Positions 10,483 to 15,888 of a DNA stretch of 36,712 nt are shown here, in pieces. Each line of letters begins with the position of its first letter. The stretch's first letter is position 1. A model generated the notes under the pieces. The model ran no database searches and was not told where the DNA came from. It was given only the letters and a program-made list of their open reading frames with translations. The stretch spans positions 1-36,712 of the forward strand of contig CALGRN010000189.1 of assembly GCA_937880835.1 (NCBI GenBank). Reading direction: 5' to 3'. A program made the translations under genes and the position numbers. Source of the stretch: an uncultured Prevotella sp. (lineage in GTDB: Bacteria; Bacteroidota; Bacteroidia; Bacteroidales; Bacteroidaceae).

Positions 10483-10844
10483 TGAGTTATCAAAGAACAA
10501 CGTGGGTTAATGGTGAAACGCCTATTAACGCAGACAATCTTAATAATATGGAAGAGGGAATAGCGGAAATAGAAAACATGGTTCCAAAATTTTCCGCAGG
10601 ATACGAATTGATGGGAACTATACAGAATAACTCATACGCGGATAAATCAGTGACTTTTGATCCTCCGTTTTCAGACGTGCCGAACGTCGTTGCCTGCCTG
10701 TCAACCACAGGGACGGTTGGCAACATCGGTAACGTGTCGGTTGCAGTAAATGCCATCACGAAGACAGGCTGTACGATTAGAGTTTTCAACAACAGAGGAT
10801 CTTCGTTGTCCCCAGCAGTTGAATGGATCGCGGTAGAAATATAA
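10482..10844 (+). CDS. Small receptor-binding-like tail protein
   Basis: A protein of 120 residues starting at ATG 10482, one base overlapping the fibre stop, with AGGAGG upstream. The N-terminal 30 residues (TTWVNGETPINADNLNNMEE) match a motif found at the head of many Bacillota phage tail proteins, where it may trimerise or attach to the fibre. The rest is a compact beta-rich domain (FDPPFSDVPNVVACL, VEWIAVEI) resembling the H-type lectin-like C-termini of fibres. It may be a separately coded fibre tip. This is supported by position and motif only. Confidence 0.6.
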   Translation: MSYQRTTWVNGETPINADNLNNMEEGIAEIENMVPKFSAGYELMGTIQNNSYADKSVTFDPPFSDVPNVVACLSTTGTVGNIGNVSVAVNAITKTGCTIRVFNNRGSSLSPAVEWIAVEI

Positions 10845-10847
10845 GTT

Positions 10848-10866
10848 AGAGAGCTACGGCTCTTTT
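10848..10866 (+). terminator. Weak intrinsic terminator or attenuator
   Basis: A short hairpin, AGAGC-TACG-GCTCT, closed by a UNCG-type tetraloop and extendable by an A-T and a G-T pair. It runs into TTTT just after the 10844 stop. The stem is short, so partial termination is more likely than a strong stop. Confidence 0.45.
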
Positions 10867-10889
10867 AATTGATATGAAAGGAGACACTA

Positions 10890-10985
10890 TTGGCACAAGG
10901 TGATGTCATATACATGTATGTTAAAAATACTGCTGCGCGAGGTAACGTTAGCGCATTGACAGGTATTACGCTGATGGAAATTTAA
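10890..10985 (+). CDS. Small 31-residue protein (TTG start)
   Basis: A frame of 32 codons starting at TTG 10890, behind AAAGGAGA, and ending at TAA 10985. The product starts MAQGDVIYMYVKNTAARG. Tiny proteins in this position, after the fibre genes and before the holin, are common in Bacillota phages (XkdX-like small proteins occupy the same place), but no family can be named here. The well-placed ribosome binding site is the main support. Confidence 0.4.
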   Translation: MAQGDVIYMYVKNTAARGNVSALTGITLMEI

Positions 10986-10986
10986 T

Positions 10987-11006
10987 AAAAAAATTACAGG
11001 AATTTT
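10987..11006 (+). promoter_or_regulatory. Late-region dyad motif, copy 1 (before holin)
   Basis: An A-run followed by AAAATTACAGGAATTTT (dyad at 10990-11006, arms AAAATT and AATTTT around ACAGG). The 20-nt form at 10987-11006 is identical to the copy before the small terminase, and the 17-nt core recurs before the scaffold gene. It lies 49 nt upstream of the holin start. It is a candidate activator site, late promoter element or RNA processing site. Confidence 0.5.
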
Positions 11007-11055
11007 CACCTGCTATATTGCTCTAAAATAAAGAGTAGTAAGGAGGTAAAGAATA

Positions 11056-11373
11056 ATGAAAATTGCTAAAGGAACAATAATCAGAACTACCATGATGTTT
11101 ATTGCCGCGCTTAATACGCTTTGTGCGGCGTTCGGGTTCACGACATTAGACATTGACAGCAACATGCTGTATACCATTGTAACGGGTATATTTGACGTAG
11201 CAACGCTTATCCTTGTCTGGTGGAAAGATAACAGTTTTACGGATCGTGCGCTTGCCCTCGAAGAGATAAAAAAAGCCATGAAAGAAGACGGGATAAAGAA
11301 AGTAATATCCATGTTTGGCGAGTTCGGTAAAGCCGTTGAAAATCTGTACGATGAAACTGAGGAGGTAAAATAA
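11056..11373 (+). CDS. Holin, SPP1 family
   Basis: A protein of 105 residues, ATG 11056 behind TAAGGAGG. Two hydrophobic segments (about residues 9-26 and 35-55) are separated by a short polar turn. The second ends in the WWKDNSFT motif typical of SPP1-type holins, and a charged helical tail follows. In the family it forms lesions in the cytoplasmic membrane to release the endolysin at a set time. It sits directly before the endolysin gene (1-nt gap), which supports the call. Confidence 0.85.
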   Translation: MKIAKGTIIRTTMMFIAALNTLCAAFGFTTLDIDSNMLYTIVTGIFDVATLILVWWKDNSFTDRALALEEIKKAMKEDGIKKVISMFGEFGKAVENLYDETEEVK

Positions 11374-11374
11374 A

Positions 11375-11908
11375 ATGCTAACCAAAACTCAGCGAAAAGA
11401 ATATTTCAAGACTTTAGGGTTTGGAGAATACAATCCTGCGAATGTACTCAAAGTGCAGAAAAAGTATTTTACGAGAAAAGCAGATCAGGATGGAATATAC
11501 GGAACTAACACGGACAAGCTCATTGTAAACCTATACCGCGTAATGAAGTATGCACCGCATTTTAAGATCACTGAATTTAAGTGCCACTGTAACGGCAAAT
11601 ACTGTACCGGCTATCCGGAATATCTGTCTATTGCAATGCTGAAAAACGTTGAAGCTGTCCGGGTGAAATTCGGAACTACTCATATTGCGTCAGGACTGCG
11701 CTGCAAAAAATGGAATACGCTGCAGGCAGGCAGTGCCAGTCAGTCAAGGCATCTTTCCGGCAAGGCTATTGACCTTTACGGAGATTATACTAAAACATCA
11801 TCCGGCAGAGCAAAAGTAAAATCATTCTGGTACACGCTGTCAAACTCTAATTATTCTTACTATGGCACTTCCAATATGGGAACAAGCATACATTGTGACG
11901 TGCGATAG
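11375..11908 (+). CDS. Endolysin, M15 family D,D/L,D-carboxypeptidase
   Basis: A protein of 177 residues, ATG 11375 behind GAGGAGG. Residues 1-55 resemble a peptidoglycan-binding module (LKVQKKYFTRKADQDGIYG). Residues 60-177 form a peptidase M15_3-like domain. The zinc and catalytic set is visible: SRHLSGKAID gives His126 and Asp133, and the C-terminal HCD gives His173 with Asp175. Members cut peptide bonds in peptidoglycan stems to lyse the host. It has no signal peptide, so release through the holin is expected. The gene is followed after 11 nt by another membrane protein of the lysis cassette. Confidence 0.9.
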   Translation: MLTKTQRKEYFKTLGFGEYNPANVLKVQKKYFTRKADQDGIYGTNTDKLIVNLYRVMKYAPHFKITEFKCHCNGKYCTGYPEYLSIAMLKNVEAVRVKFGTTHIASGLRCKKWNTLQAGSASQSRHLSGKAIDLYGDYTKTSSGRAKVKSFWYTLSNSNYSYYGTSNMGTSIHCDVR

Positions 11909-11919
11909 GAGGGCAACAG

Positions 11920-12228
11920 ATGGTGAACACTGTGGTTATTGCTATATTATCAGCACTCGGTGGGAGTTTATTTACTCTTGTGCTTGGATTCGTAACAGGA
12001 CTGTGGGGATATACAAAGGCGTTTATTAAAGCAGTAAAAGCTACCACACATGACGCACTGTTTAGGCAGGGCAGATCTATAGTAGCACATGGTAATATCA
12101 CTGAAAGCGAGCTTGAAAATTTAGATTTTTTGTTCGACGCGTATCATGGATTGAAAATGAATGGCACAGGTGAGAAACTTTACGAAAAATGCAGAGACTT
12201 ACCGCTGCTGCACGAGGAACGAAGCTGA
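11920..12228 (+). CDS. Small membrane protein of the lysis cassette
   Basis: A protein of 102 residues, ATG 11920 behind GGAGGGCAACAG. One N-terminal hydrophobic helix (about 5-28) is followed by a soluble domain with GNITESELENLDFLFDAYHG and a conserved MNGTGEKLYEK. This arrangement is frequent in Bacillota phages next to the endolysin and is often annotated as holin-like. It may be a second holin, an antiholin or a membrane anchor for lysis. The sequence does not separate these. It is the last gene of the late operon and is followed by a terminator. Confidence 0.6.
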   Translation: MVNTVVIAILSALGGSLFTLVLGFVTGLWGYTKAFIKAVKATTHDALFRQGRSIVAHGNITESELENLDFLFDAYHGLKMNGTGEKLYEKCRDLPLLHEERS

Positions 12229-12251
12229 GCGAAAAAACCGGTAAAGAGGGG

Positions 12252-12286
12252 AGGGCATGTTATTCATGAGTAGCATGCCTTTTTTG
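12252..12286 (+). terminator. Rho-independent terminator of the late operon
   Basis: GGCATG (12254-12259) pairs with CATGCC (12274-12279), extendable outwards by two pairs, and is followed by TTTTTT. It lies 24 nt after the last lysis gene and separates it from the attachment and integrase region. Confidence 0.8.
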
Positions 12287-12313
12287 ATTGAAAATATAAA
12301 AAAGTTTCCTGGA

Positions 12314-12339
12314 TTTTTTCCTAAAAAGACAGGAAAAAA
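12314..12339. repeat. 9-bp inverted repeat near attP
   Basis: TTTTTTCCT and AGGAAAAAA are perfect arms around an 8-nt spacer, about 80 bp from the tRNA core. It may be an integrase arm-binding area or a bidirectional terminator-like hairpin. Either reading is an inference. Confidence 0.35.
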
Positions 12340-12378
12340 GGACAAATTTAGGTGAATTAAAGCAAAAAAATCAGCGAA

Positions 12379-12415
12379 CAAAAAACCCTCGCAATCGTTG
12401 AAATTGCAAGGGTTT
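12379..12415 (-). terminator. Rho-independent terminator after attP (leftward)
   Basis: AACCCT-C-GCAAT pairs with ATTGC-A-AGGGTT around a 7-nt loop, 11 paired bases with one mismatch. On the minus strand the stem is followed by a run of six T. It stands directly downstream of the tRNA-like 3' end. It can end integrase transcription and, after integration, could replace the terminator of the host tRNA gene. Confidence 0.7.
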
Positions 12416-12420
12416 AGGCT

Positions 12421-12467
12421 TGGTAGTCCCACGGGGAGTCGAACCCCGGATTCCAGCGTGAGAGGCT
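12421..12467 (-). other. attP: Probable attP core: 3' part of a tRNA-Glu(CTC) gene
   Basis: Read on the minus strand this is a tRNA 3' portion. It has an anticodon stem and loop with loop CTCTCAC (anticodon CTC, glutamate), an AATC variable region, a T arm of CGGGG-TTCGACT-CCCCG, an acceptor 3' strand TGGGACT, discriminator A and CCA at 12421-12423. The D arm and 5' acceptor strand are missing, so it is not a whole tRNA. It lies 28 bp from the end of the integrase gene, the normal arrangement for a phage that integrates into the 3' end of a tRNA gene and restores it. Confidence 0.85.
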
Positions 12468-12494
12468 AACATAAAATAAGTGTTTTCAAGGGTT

Positions 12495-13541
12495 TCAGCC
12501 GATTTTTCCTATTGCAATTCCTGATGGTTGTTTGCTACCGTTGATAAGCTCTCTTGCTTTCTCTAACGATTCATCTGAATCATGCGTATATATCTTAGCT
12601 GTAATTTGTATGTTAGCATGTCCCATAAGCCTTGATGCAATGCTAATTGGTACGCCTTGTTTTTCGAGGTTAGTGCAGTATGTGTGCCGCAGGTCATACA
12701 GTCGCAGAGGCTCTTGAAGCGGATAAGGCGGTACGAGCTTATTACGGTACACCTTGCAGCCGAGTTCAATATTCATGAGCCGCTTTACATTTCTCCACGC
12801 TTTTTCGTTTCGCTGCTTATCCGTGTCACAGACGCTATCAAAAGGAGAGCCTTTGTGTTCTTTGAGGAACGGCACAAAGACATCCGGAATAGGCACATAT
12901 CTATCAGCGTTCGCCGTCTTGGTTCCCGGAATATGAATAATGTTCCTCTTAAAATCAACATCTTTCCAAATGAGTGCACGGGCTTCTCCGGTTCTAAGTC
13001 CGCAATAATACATCAGCTTACATATCATTTCAGCCCGGTGTCCTGCTATAACCTTTAGAAACGCCGCCTCTTCTGCAGCAGTAAGACTCCGCCCTGCTTT
13101 TCGCGGCACTCCCTTAGGCTTCTCGAAGTCAAGGCTGTAATCAGTAGCAGTCAGTCCGTTCTTGTATGCGTATCGGAACAGTTGACATGTAAGATTGTAT
13201 ATCTTCTGGGTATAATCCACGGAATAGACATTGTTATTCAGCATTTCCTGAACATCCAAAGGTTTGATTTTAGACACAGGCTTGTTTCCTAAACCTATAA
13301 GAATGTGTTTCTTAAAAACGGTTTCAAGACCGCTGTATGTTTTATCTGAGACAACAGGCTGCTTATATGTCTCCAGATACTTTGTTCCAAAATCCTTGAG
13401 CAGAGTGTTTTCGTCAATGTAATTGTGGTCGATTTTATGCTTTTTTCGTTTCAGCTTATCAGAAAGATCATTGAGATTATTTGCCTTAATATCAATAGAA
13501 ACGCCTTTGTAGACTTCCTGATGCCGATATTTGTATTTCAT
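12495..13541 (-). CDS. int: Tyrosine-family integrase
   Basis: A protein of 348 residues. The start at 13541 is chosen because AAAGGAG lies 8 nt upstream. A longer frame beginning 24 codons earlier has no such site and runs through an inverted repeat. Residues 1-45 form a small arm-binding-like domain, about 50-140 the SAM-like core-binding domain, and about 150-348 the catalytic domain. Active-site residues: Arg183 (GLRTGE), Lys208 (GTKTA), Arg285 (LYDLRHT), His308 (LMGHAN) and nucleophile Tyr318 (IYTH). The first position of the HxxR box is Tyr282 rather than His, a known variation. It carries out site-specific recombination between attP, beside its 3' end, and a host tRNA-Glu gene. Confidence 0.93.
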   Translation of the reverse strand: MKYKYRHQEVYKGVSIDIKANNLNDLSDKLKRKKHKIDHNYIDENTLLKDFGTKYLETYKQPVVSDKTYSGLETVFKKHILIGLGNKPVSKIKPLDVQEMLNNNVYSVDYTQKIYNLTCQLFRYAYKNGLTATDYSLDFEKPKGVPRKAGRSLTAAEEAAFLKVIAGHRAEMICKLMYYCGLRTGEARALIWKDVDFKRNIIHIPGTKTANADRYVPIPDVFVPFLKEHKGSPFDSVCDTDKQRNEKAWRNVKRLMNIELGCKVYRNKLVPPYPLQEPLRLYDLRHTYCTNLEKQGVPISIASRLMGHANIQITAKIYTHDSDESLEKARELINGSKQPSGIAIGKIG

Positions 13542-13577
13542 ATTGTATCTCCTTTCCTGCAAAAGAATATAAAAATA

Positions 13578-13645
13578 GCCTGTATTTGAAATATCAGGCA
13601 GAAAATGATACAATATGAGTGCTAATTCAGGGTTGTATCATTTTC
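13578..13645. promoter_or_regulatory. Integrase upstream region with inverted repeats
   Basis: GAAAATGATACAA (13601-13613) and its exact complement TTGTATCATTTTC (13633-13645) form 13-bp arms, 19 nt apart. The arms extend to 17 positions with one mismatch (GGC flanks). Nearer the gene, GCCTG...CAGGC (13578-13599) forms a second short dyad. The repeats lie just upstream of int. They could bind a regulator or excisionase, or act as a terminator for the leftward operon above. Confidence 0.5.
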
Positions 13646-13685
13646 AGCCCGGGTCCCGGGAAACTGGGATCTTTTTATTATTGCT

Positions 13686-14114
13686 TTACTTATTTTCGCT
13701 TCTAACAATGTTAGGTGGCAGTATTATTGGGGGCTGGCCAGACGCGGATGTTACCTGAGCAATCAACATGGAAGCTCTACTCATCAAAACGTTTATTACA
13801 AAATCTCCGTTTTCAATAAATTCTTTAGGCAGATTTTCTTTATTCCATTCGATTTCGTCTTTACGGTCGTTGAATTTTAGAATAGCACTATATGATACTG
13901 ATAAGTAAAAAACTTCGTCAGGATCAAATTTCAATTCTCGCGAAAGGGTGATTTTCAGAAATGACATATCTGCGCTCAGTGAAAAATCCAAATTATCATT
14001 ACATGATAAAGAAAAATTAGTTTTTGCATCGGATACATCTTTTCGTGTATATTCTAGCGATTCAAGAGTTATCTCTTGATTTGGTTCAAAATACTCAACC
14101 AAGTTTTTTATCAT
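13686..14114 (-). CDS. SecB-like chaperone of a toxin-antitoxin-chaperone module
   Basis: A protein of 142 residues, ATG at 14114 behind AAGGAGG. Residues about 30-85 are alternating beta strands with the SecB-like edge pattern (LKITLSRELKFD, VFYLSVSYSAILKF). They are followed by a helix and the C-terminal signature MLIAQVTSASGQPPIILPP (Pro128-Pro129, Pro133-Pro134), which resembles the helix and G-x-PP-x-x-x-PP ending of SecB and SecB-like proteins. It is the third gene of the hicA-hicB operon, 12 nt after hicB. SecB-like chaperones in TAC systems bind a tail on the antitoxin and protect it from degradation; that role here is inferred from order and the tail on HicB. General export SecB is unlikely because most Bacillota lack the SecB pathway. 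Confidence 0.65.
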   Translation of the reverse strand: MIKNLVEYFEPNQEITLESLEYTRKDVSDAKTNFSLSCNDNLDFSLSADMSFLKITLSRELKFDPDEVFYLSVSYSAILKFNDRKDEIEWNKENLPKEFIENGDFVINVLMSRASMLIAQVTSASGQPPIILPPNIVRSENK

Positions 14115-14126
14115 AATAGGACCTCC

Positions 14127-14603
14127 TTAATGAGTTTTATCCCAAAGTTGTGCAACATAATCATTAGTAAAAGGGATAACAGGGTGATTTTTGTTTACAA
14201 CATGCCTGCTTGCGGGGACAACTACCTTATAATGATTTGCCGTTTCACCTAATGAGCGTTCTCTGTTTAAACTAACATAAGATGCACAAGCCTTCTCAAC
14301 AGTTGCATTAAGTGAACAGTCTGCCTTAAAAGATAATATGGCTAGCTGTTTGTGAAGATCAGGGGATATTCGAACATTAAAAGTTCCCTTATACTCTTTA
14401 TCAGGTTCCTTACCCACTTCTTCGCAAAATGCAATATAATCATCCACTGCACTGTGGAATTCGTTTTCTATATCGCTAATATTATCCGTTTCAAAATCAA
14501 CATAATCACTGATGCCGTCAATTTTTCCACGAAGAGTCTTTGTCTCCGAAGAAAACTCTATTCTGGCGTGATATCCTTTGTACTCAAGTATATTATTCAT
14601 CAT
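14127..14603 (-). CDS. hicB: HicB-family antitoxin with extended C-terminus
   Basis: A protein of 158 residues, start at 14603, overlapping the toxin gene by 4 nt (ATGA), with GGAG 6 nt upstream. Residues 1-70 are the HicB partial RNase H-like fold (NILEYKGYHARIEF, FHSAVDDYIAFCEE). Residues 72-112 are a ribbon-helix-helix DNA-binding domain (GTFNVRISPDLHKQLAIL). Typical members of this subgroup end near residue 110. Here about 46 more residues follow, rich in hydrophobic and aromatic positions (HYKVVVP, PVIPFTNDYVAQLWDK). This fits a chaperone-addiction tail. It should neutralise HicA, repress its own promoter through the palindrome at 14873-14891, and depend on the SecB-like protein. Confidence 0.8.
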   Translation of the reverse strand: MMNNILEYKGYHARIEFSSETKTLRGKIDGISDYVDFETDNISDIENEFHSAVDDYIAFCEEVGKEPDKEYKGTFNVRISPDLHKQLAILSFKADCSLNATVEKACASYVSLNRERSLGETANHYKVVVPASRHVVNKNHPVIPFTNDYVAQLWDKTH

Positions 14604-14857
14604 AATTCTCCAAGTTCTTTTAAATAATCACATAAATCTTTTACTGCACCTGCACTCATAATGTTGCCCGGATGCGGCTTGTGCAGTAATATTGCCTTAC
14701 CGTCCATTTCCCTATAAAAGCGTACACGAGAGCCCGAAGTACGACCTTTGTTGTACTCCTTAAAACCCAACTGTGAAAGTAGCTGCTTTGCTTCAGAATA
14801 TTCATAGTCCTTTGGGTGTGTAAGCAATCTGTATTTTGCTTTGTCTAATTTGCTCAT
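14600..14857 (-). CDS. hicA: HicA-family mRNA interferase toxin
   Basis: A protein of 85 residues. The start at 14857 is chosen over a frame start 12 codons upstream because GGAG sits before it and the upstream codons overlap the palindromic operator. The dsRBD-like HicA core is visible: YSEAKQLLSQLGFKEYNKG, SGSRVRFYRE and AILLHKPHPGN. Classical HicA has GSH with a catalytic His; this subgroup has GSR (Arg44), and His residues lie in the HKPH motif instead. The family cuts mRNA. It is the first gene of a three-gene operon with HicB and a SecB-like chaperone. Confidence 0.82.
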   Translation of the reverse strand: MSKLDKAKYRLLTHPKDYEYSEAKQLLSQLGFKEYNKGRTSGSRVRFYREMDGKAILLHKPHPGNIMSAGAVKDLCDYLKELGEL

Positions 14858-14872
14858 TATCAGCTCCAAGTA

Positions 14873-14921
14873 GCAACTATGATATAGTTGCATTATACAT
14901 TGTTATAACGAAATCTGTCAA
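14873..14921 (-). promoter_or_regulatory. Promoter and palindromic operator of hicA-hicB-secB
   Basis: On the minus strand TTGACA (14916-14921) and TATAAT (14892-14897) are both consensus, with an 18-bp spacer. A perfect palindrome, GCAACTAT-GAT-ATAGTTGC on the plus strand (14873-14891), begins at the edge of the -10 and covers the expected transcription start. This is a likely operator for the HicB ribbon-helix-helix domain. Confidence 0.85.
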
Positions 14922-14966
14922 TATTGTTCACATTGTCATGGCCCCTTTTCATTCACTCCCCGGAAT

Positions 14967-15362
14967 CTATTTCGTCATATATCTGCTAATAGCATCCTGA
15001 ACAAGCTTAGACAGGCTAAGGTCATGGGATTCCAAATAGGTAACCATATATGCCGGGATGGTTATGTTTTTGCGCACAGCCTTGTTTCCGTACCGCTCTG
15101 CGTATGTATCTATATCCAGAACAAGCAGATTAATTATGCCTCCTTCTTCTGGCTGCAGAGCTGAAGCGGCACTTGCAACAGGAAGTGCATTGCCATCTTC
15201 CAGTTCATCAAGAACCCAACCTGCAGCCGCATCAGTTCCCATAAGAATAGCATCGGCAAGGGTATCACCCTCACTGACACAGCCGGGAAGATCAGGAACC
15301 TCAACGGTATAACCATTACCCTCTTCAAACGGATAAAAAATAGCTGGATAAATAAGCTTCAT
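14967..15362 (-). CDS. hicB: HicB antitoxin of the second hic module
   Basis: A protein of 131 residues, ATG at 15362 behind AAAGGAG. The classic HicB N-terminus is present (YTVEVPDLPGCVSEGDTLADA), followed by a C-terminal ribbon-helix-helix-like segment (NITIPAYMVTYLESHDLSLSKL). Family members bind and block HicA and repress their own operon. It lies 44 nt after its hicA. Unlike the neighbouring module, it has no long extra tail and no chaperone partner. Confidence 0.9.
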   Translation of the reverse strand: MKLIYPAIFYPFEEGNGYTVEVPDLPGCVSEGDTLADAILMGTDAAAGWVLDELEDGNALPVASAASALQPEEGGIINLLVLDIDTYAERYGNKAVRKNITIPAYMVTYLESHDLSLSKLVQDAISRYMTK

Positions 15363-15406
15363 AATTGCGTACTCCTTTCTATGTGCAGATGCTGAAGGGA
15401 GGAGCT

Positions 15407-15589
15407 TTATTCAAGCCCCGCCTGTTTCAGTATCGATTTTGCCGTTCTCTTATCAAGGTCTCCTTTGTGGAAGGGGATTGTTACCTTTCCGGGTTTGCTC
15501 GGATGTTTGTAATGGCGATGAGAGCCTTTTTGGTTTTTTAAGTACCATCCGTTTGCCTTGATGAGTTTTTCGATTTCGGTTGCTCTCAT
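15407..15589 (-). CDS. hicA: HicA toxin of the second hic module
   Basis: A protein of 60 residues, ATG at 15589 behind AAGGAGG. It is a compact classical HicA: EIEKLIKANGWYLKNQKGSH with catalytic His24, then KVTIPFHKGDLDKRTAKSIL. Length and motifs match the family of ribosome-independent mRNA interferases. It is paired with hicB downstream under its own promoter. Together the two hic modules stand between repressor and integrase, in the part of the phage normally expressed in the lysogen. Confidence 0.92.
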   Translation of the reverse strand: MRATEIEKLIKANGWYLKNQKGSHRHYKHPSKPGKVTIPFHKGDLDKRTAKSILKQAGLE

Positions 15590-15610
15590 GTGTTTTTCCT
15601 CCTTGCAATT

Positions 15611-15666
15611 ATATTATACACACTATACACACTTGAGTCAAGGATAAAATACACATTATACACATT
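15611..15666 (-). promoter_or_regulatory. Promoter with repeated operator-like sites for the second hicAB
   Basis: On the minus strand TTGACT (15636-15641) and TATAAT (15613-15618) are separated by 17 bp. TATACACA-type repeats (plus strand) occur around it: two beside the -10 (15615-15632) and two upstream of the -35 (15649-15665). They are good candidates for HicB binding sites. Confidence 0.75.
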
Positions 15667-15887
15667 TATTTTATTTCTTTTTCATCTACACTCCTACACT
15701 CATCCTCACAGTCCCCTCTATCAATATGATCCAGTGCGTGCAGATAAGCGGCCTTCTGTTCTTCCGGGGATAGAGAGTCATTTATATATACTGTGTATCC
15801 ATCAGCACACGGCATTACCATTTCTTTGACCGAAGGCGGAGCGGTCACCTGATATACAAAGACATTGTCCCTGTTACGAAAATCCAT
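15666..15887 (-). CDS. Short ImmA/IrrE-like protein, active site degenerate
   Basis: A protein of 73 residues. The start at 15887 is chosen because GGGGAGG lies upstream. A frame start 25 codons earlier would overlap the repressor gene. The segment VYINDSLSPEEQKAAYLHALDHIDRGD resembles the zinc-peptidase segment of ImmA/IrrE proteins that inactivate phage repressors. Here the HExxH is HALDH, so the catalytic Glu is missing, and the protein is shorter than usual. It directly follows the CI-like repressor gene (1-nt gap), so a role tied to repressor control is plausible, but peptidase activity is unlikely. Confidence 0.55.
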   Translation of the reverse strand: MDFRNRDNVFVYQVTAPPSVKEMVMPCADGYTVYINDSLSPEEQKAAYLHALDHIDRGDCEDECRSVDEKEIK

Positions 15888-15888
15888 A

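Noticed and set aside
12421..12467. A complete tRNA gene
   Set aside because: Only the part from the anticodon stem to CCA is present. The D arm and the 5' acceptor strand are missing.
13646..13672. CCCGGG repeats as a rightward terminator
   Set aside because: The possible stem is only about four pairs, and no rightward gene lies before it.
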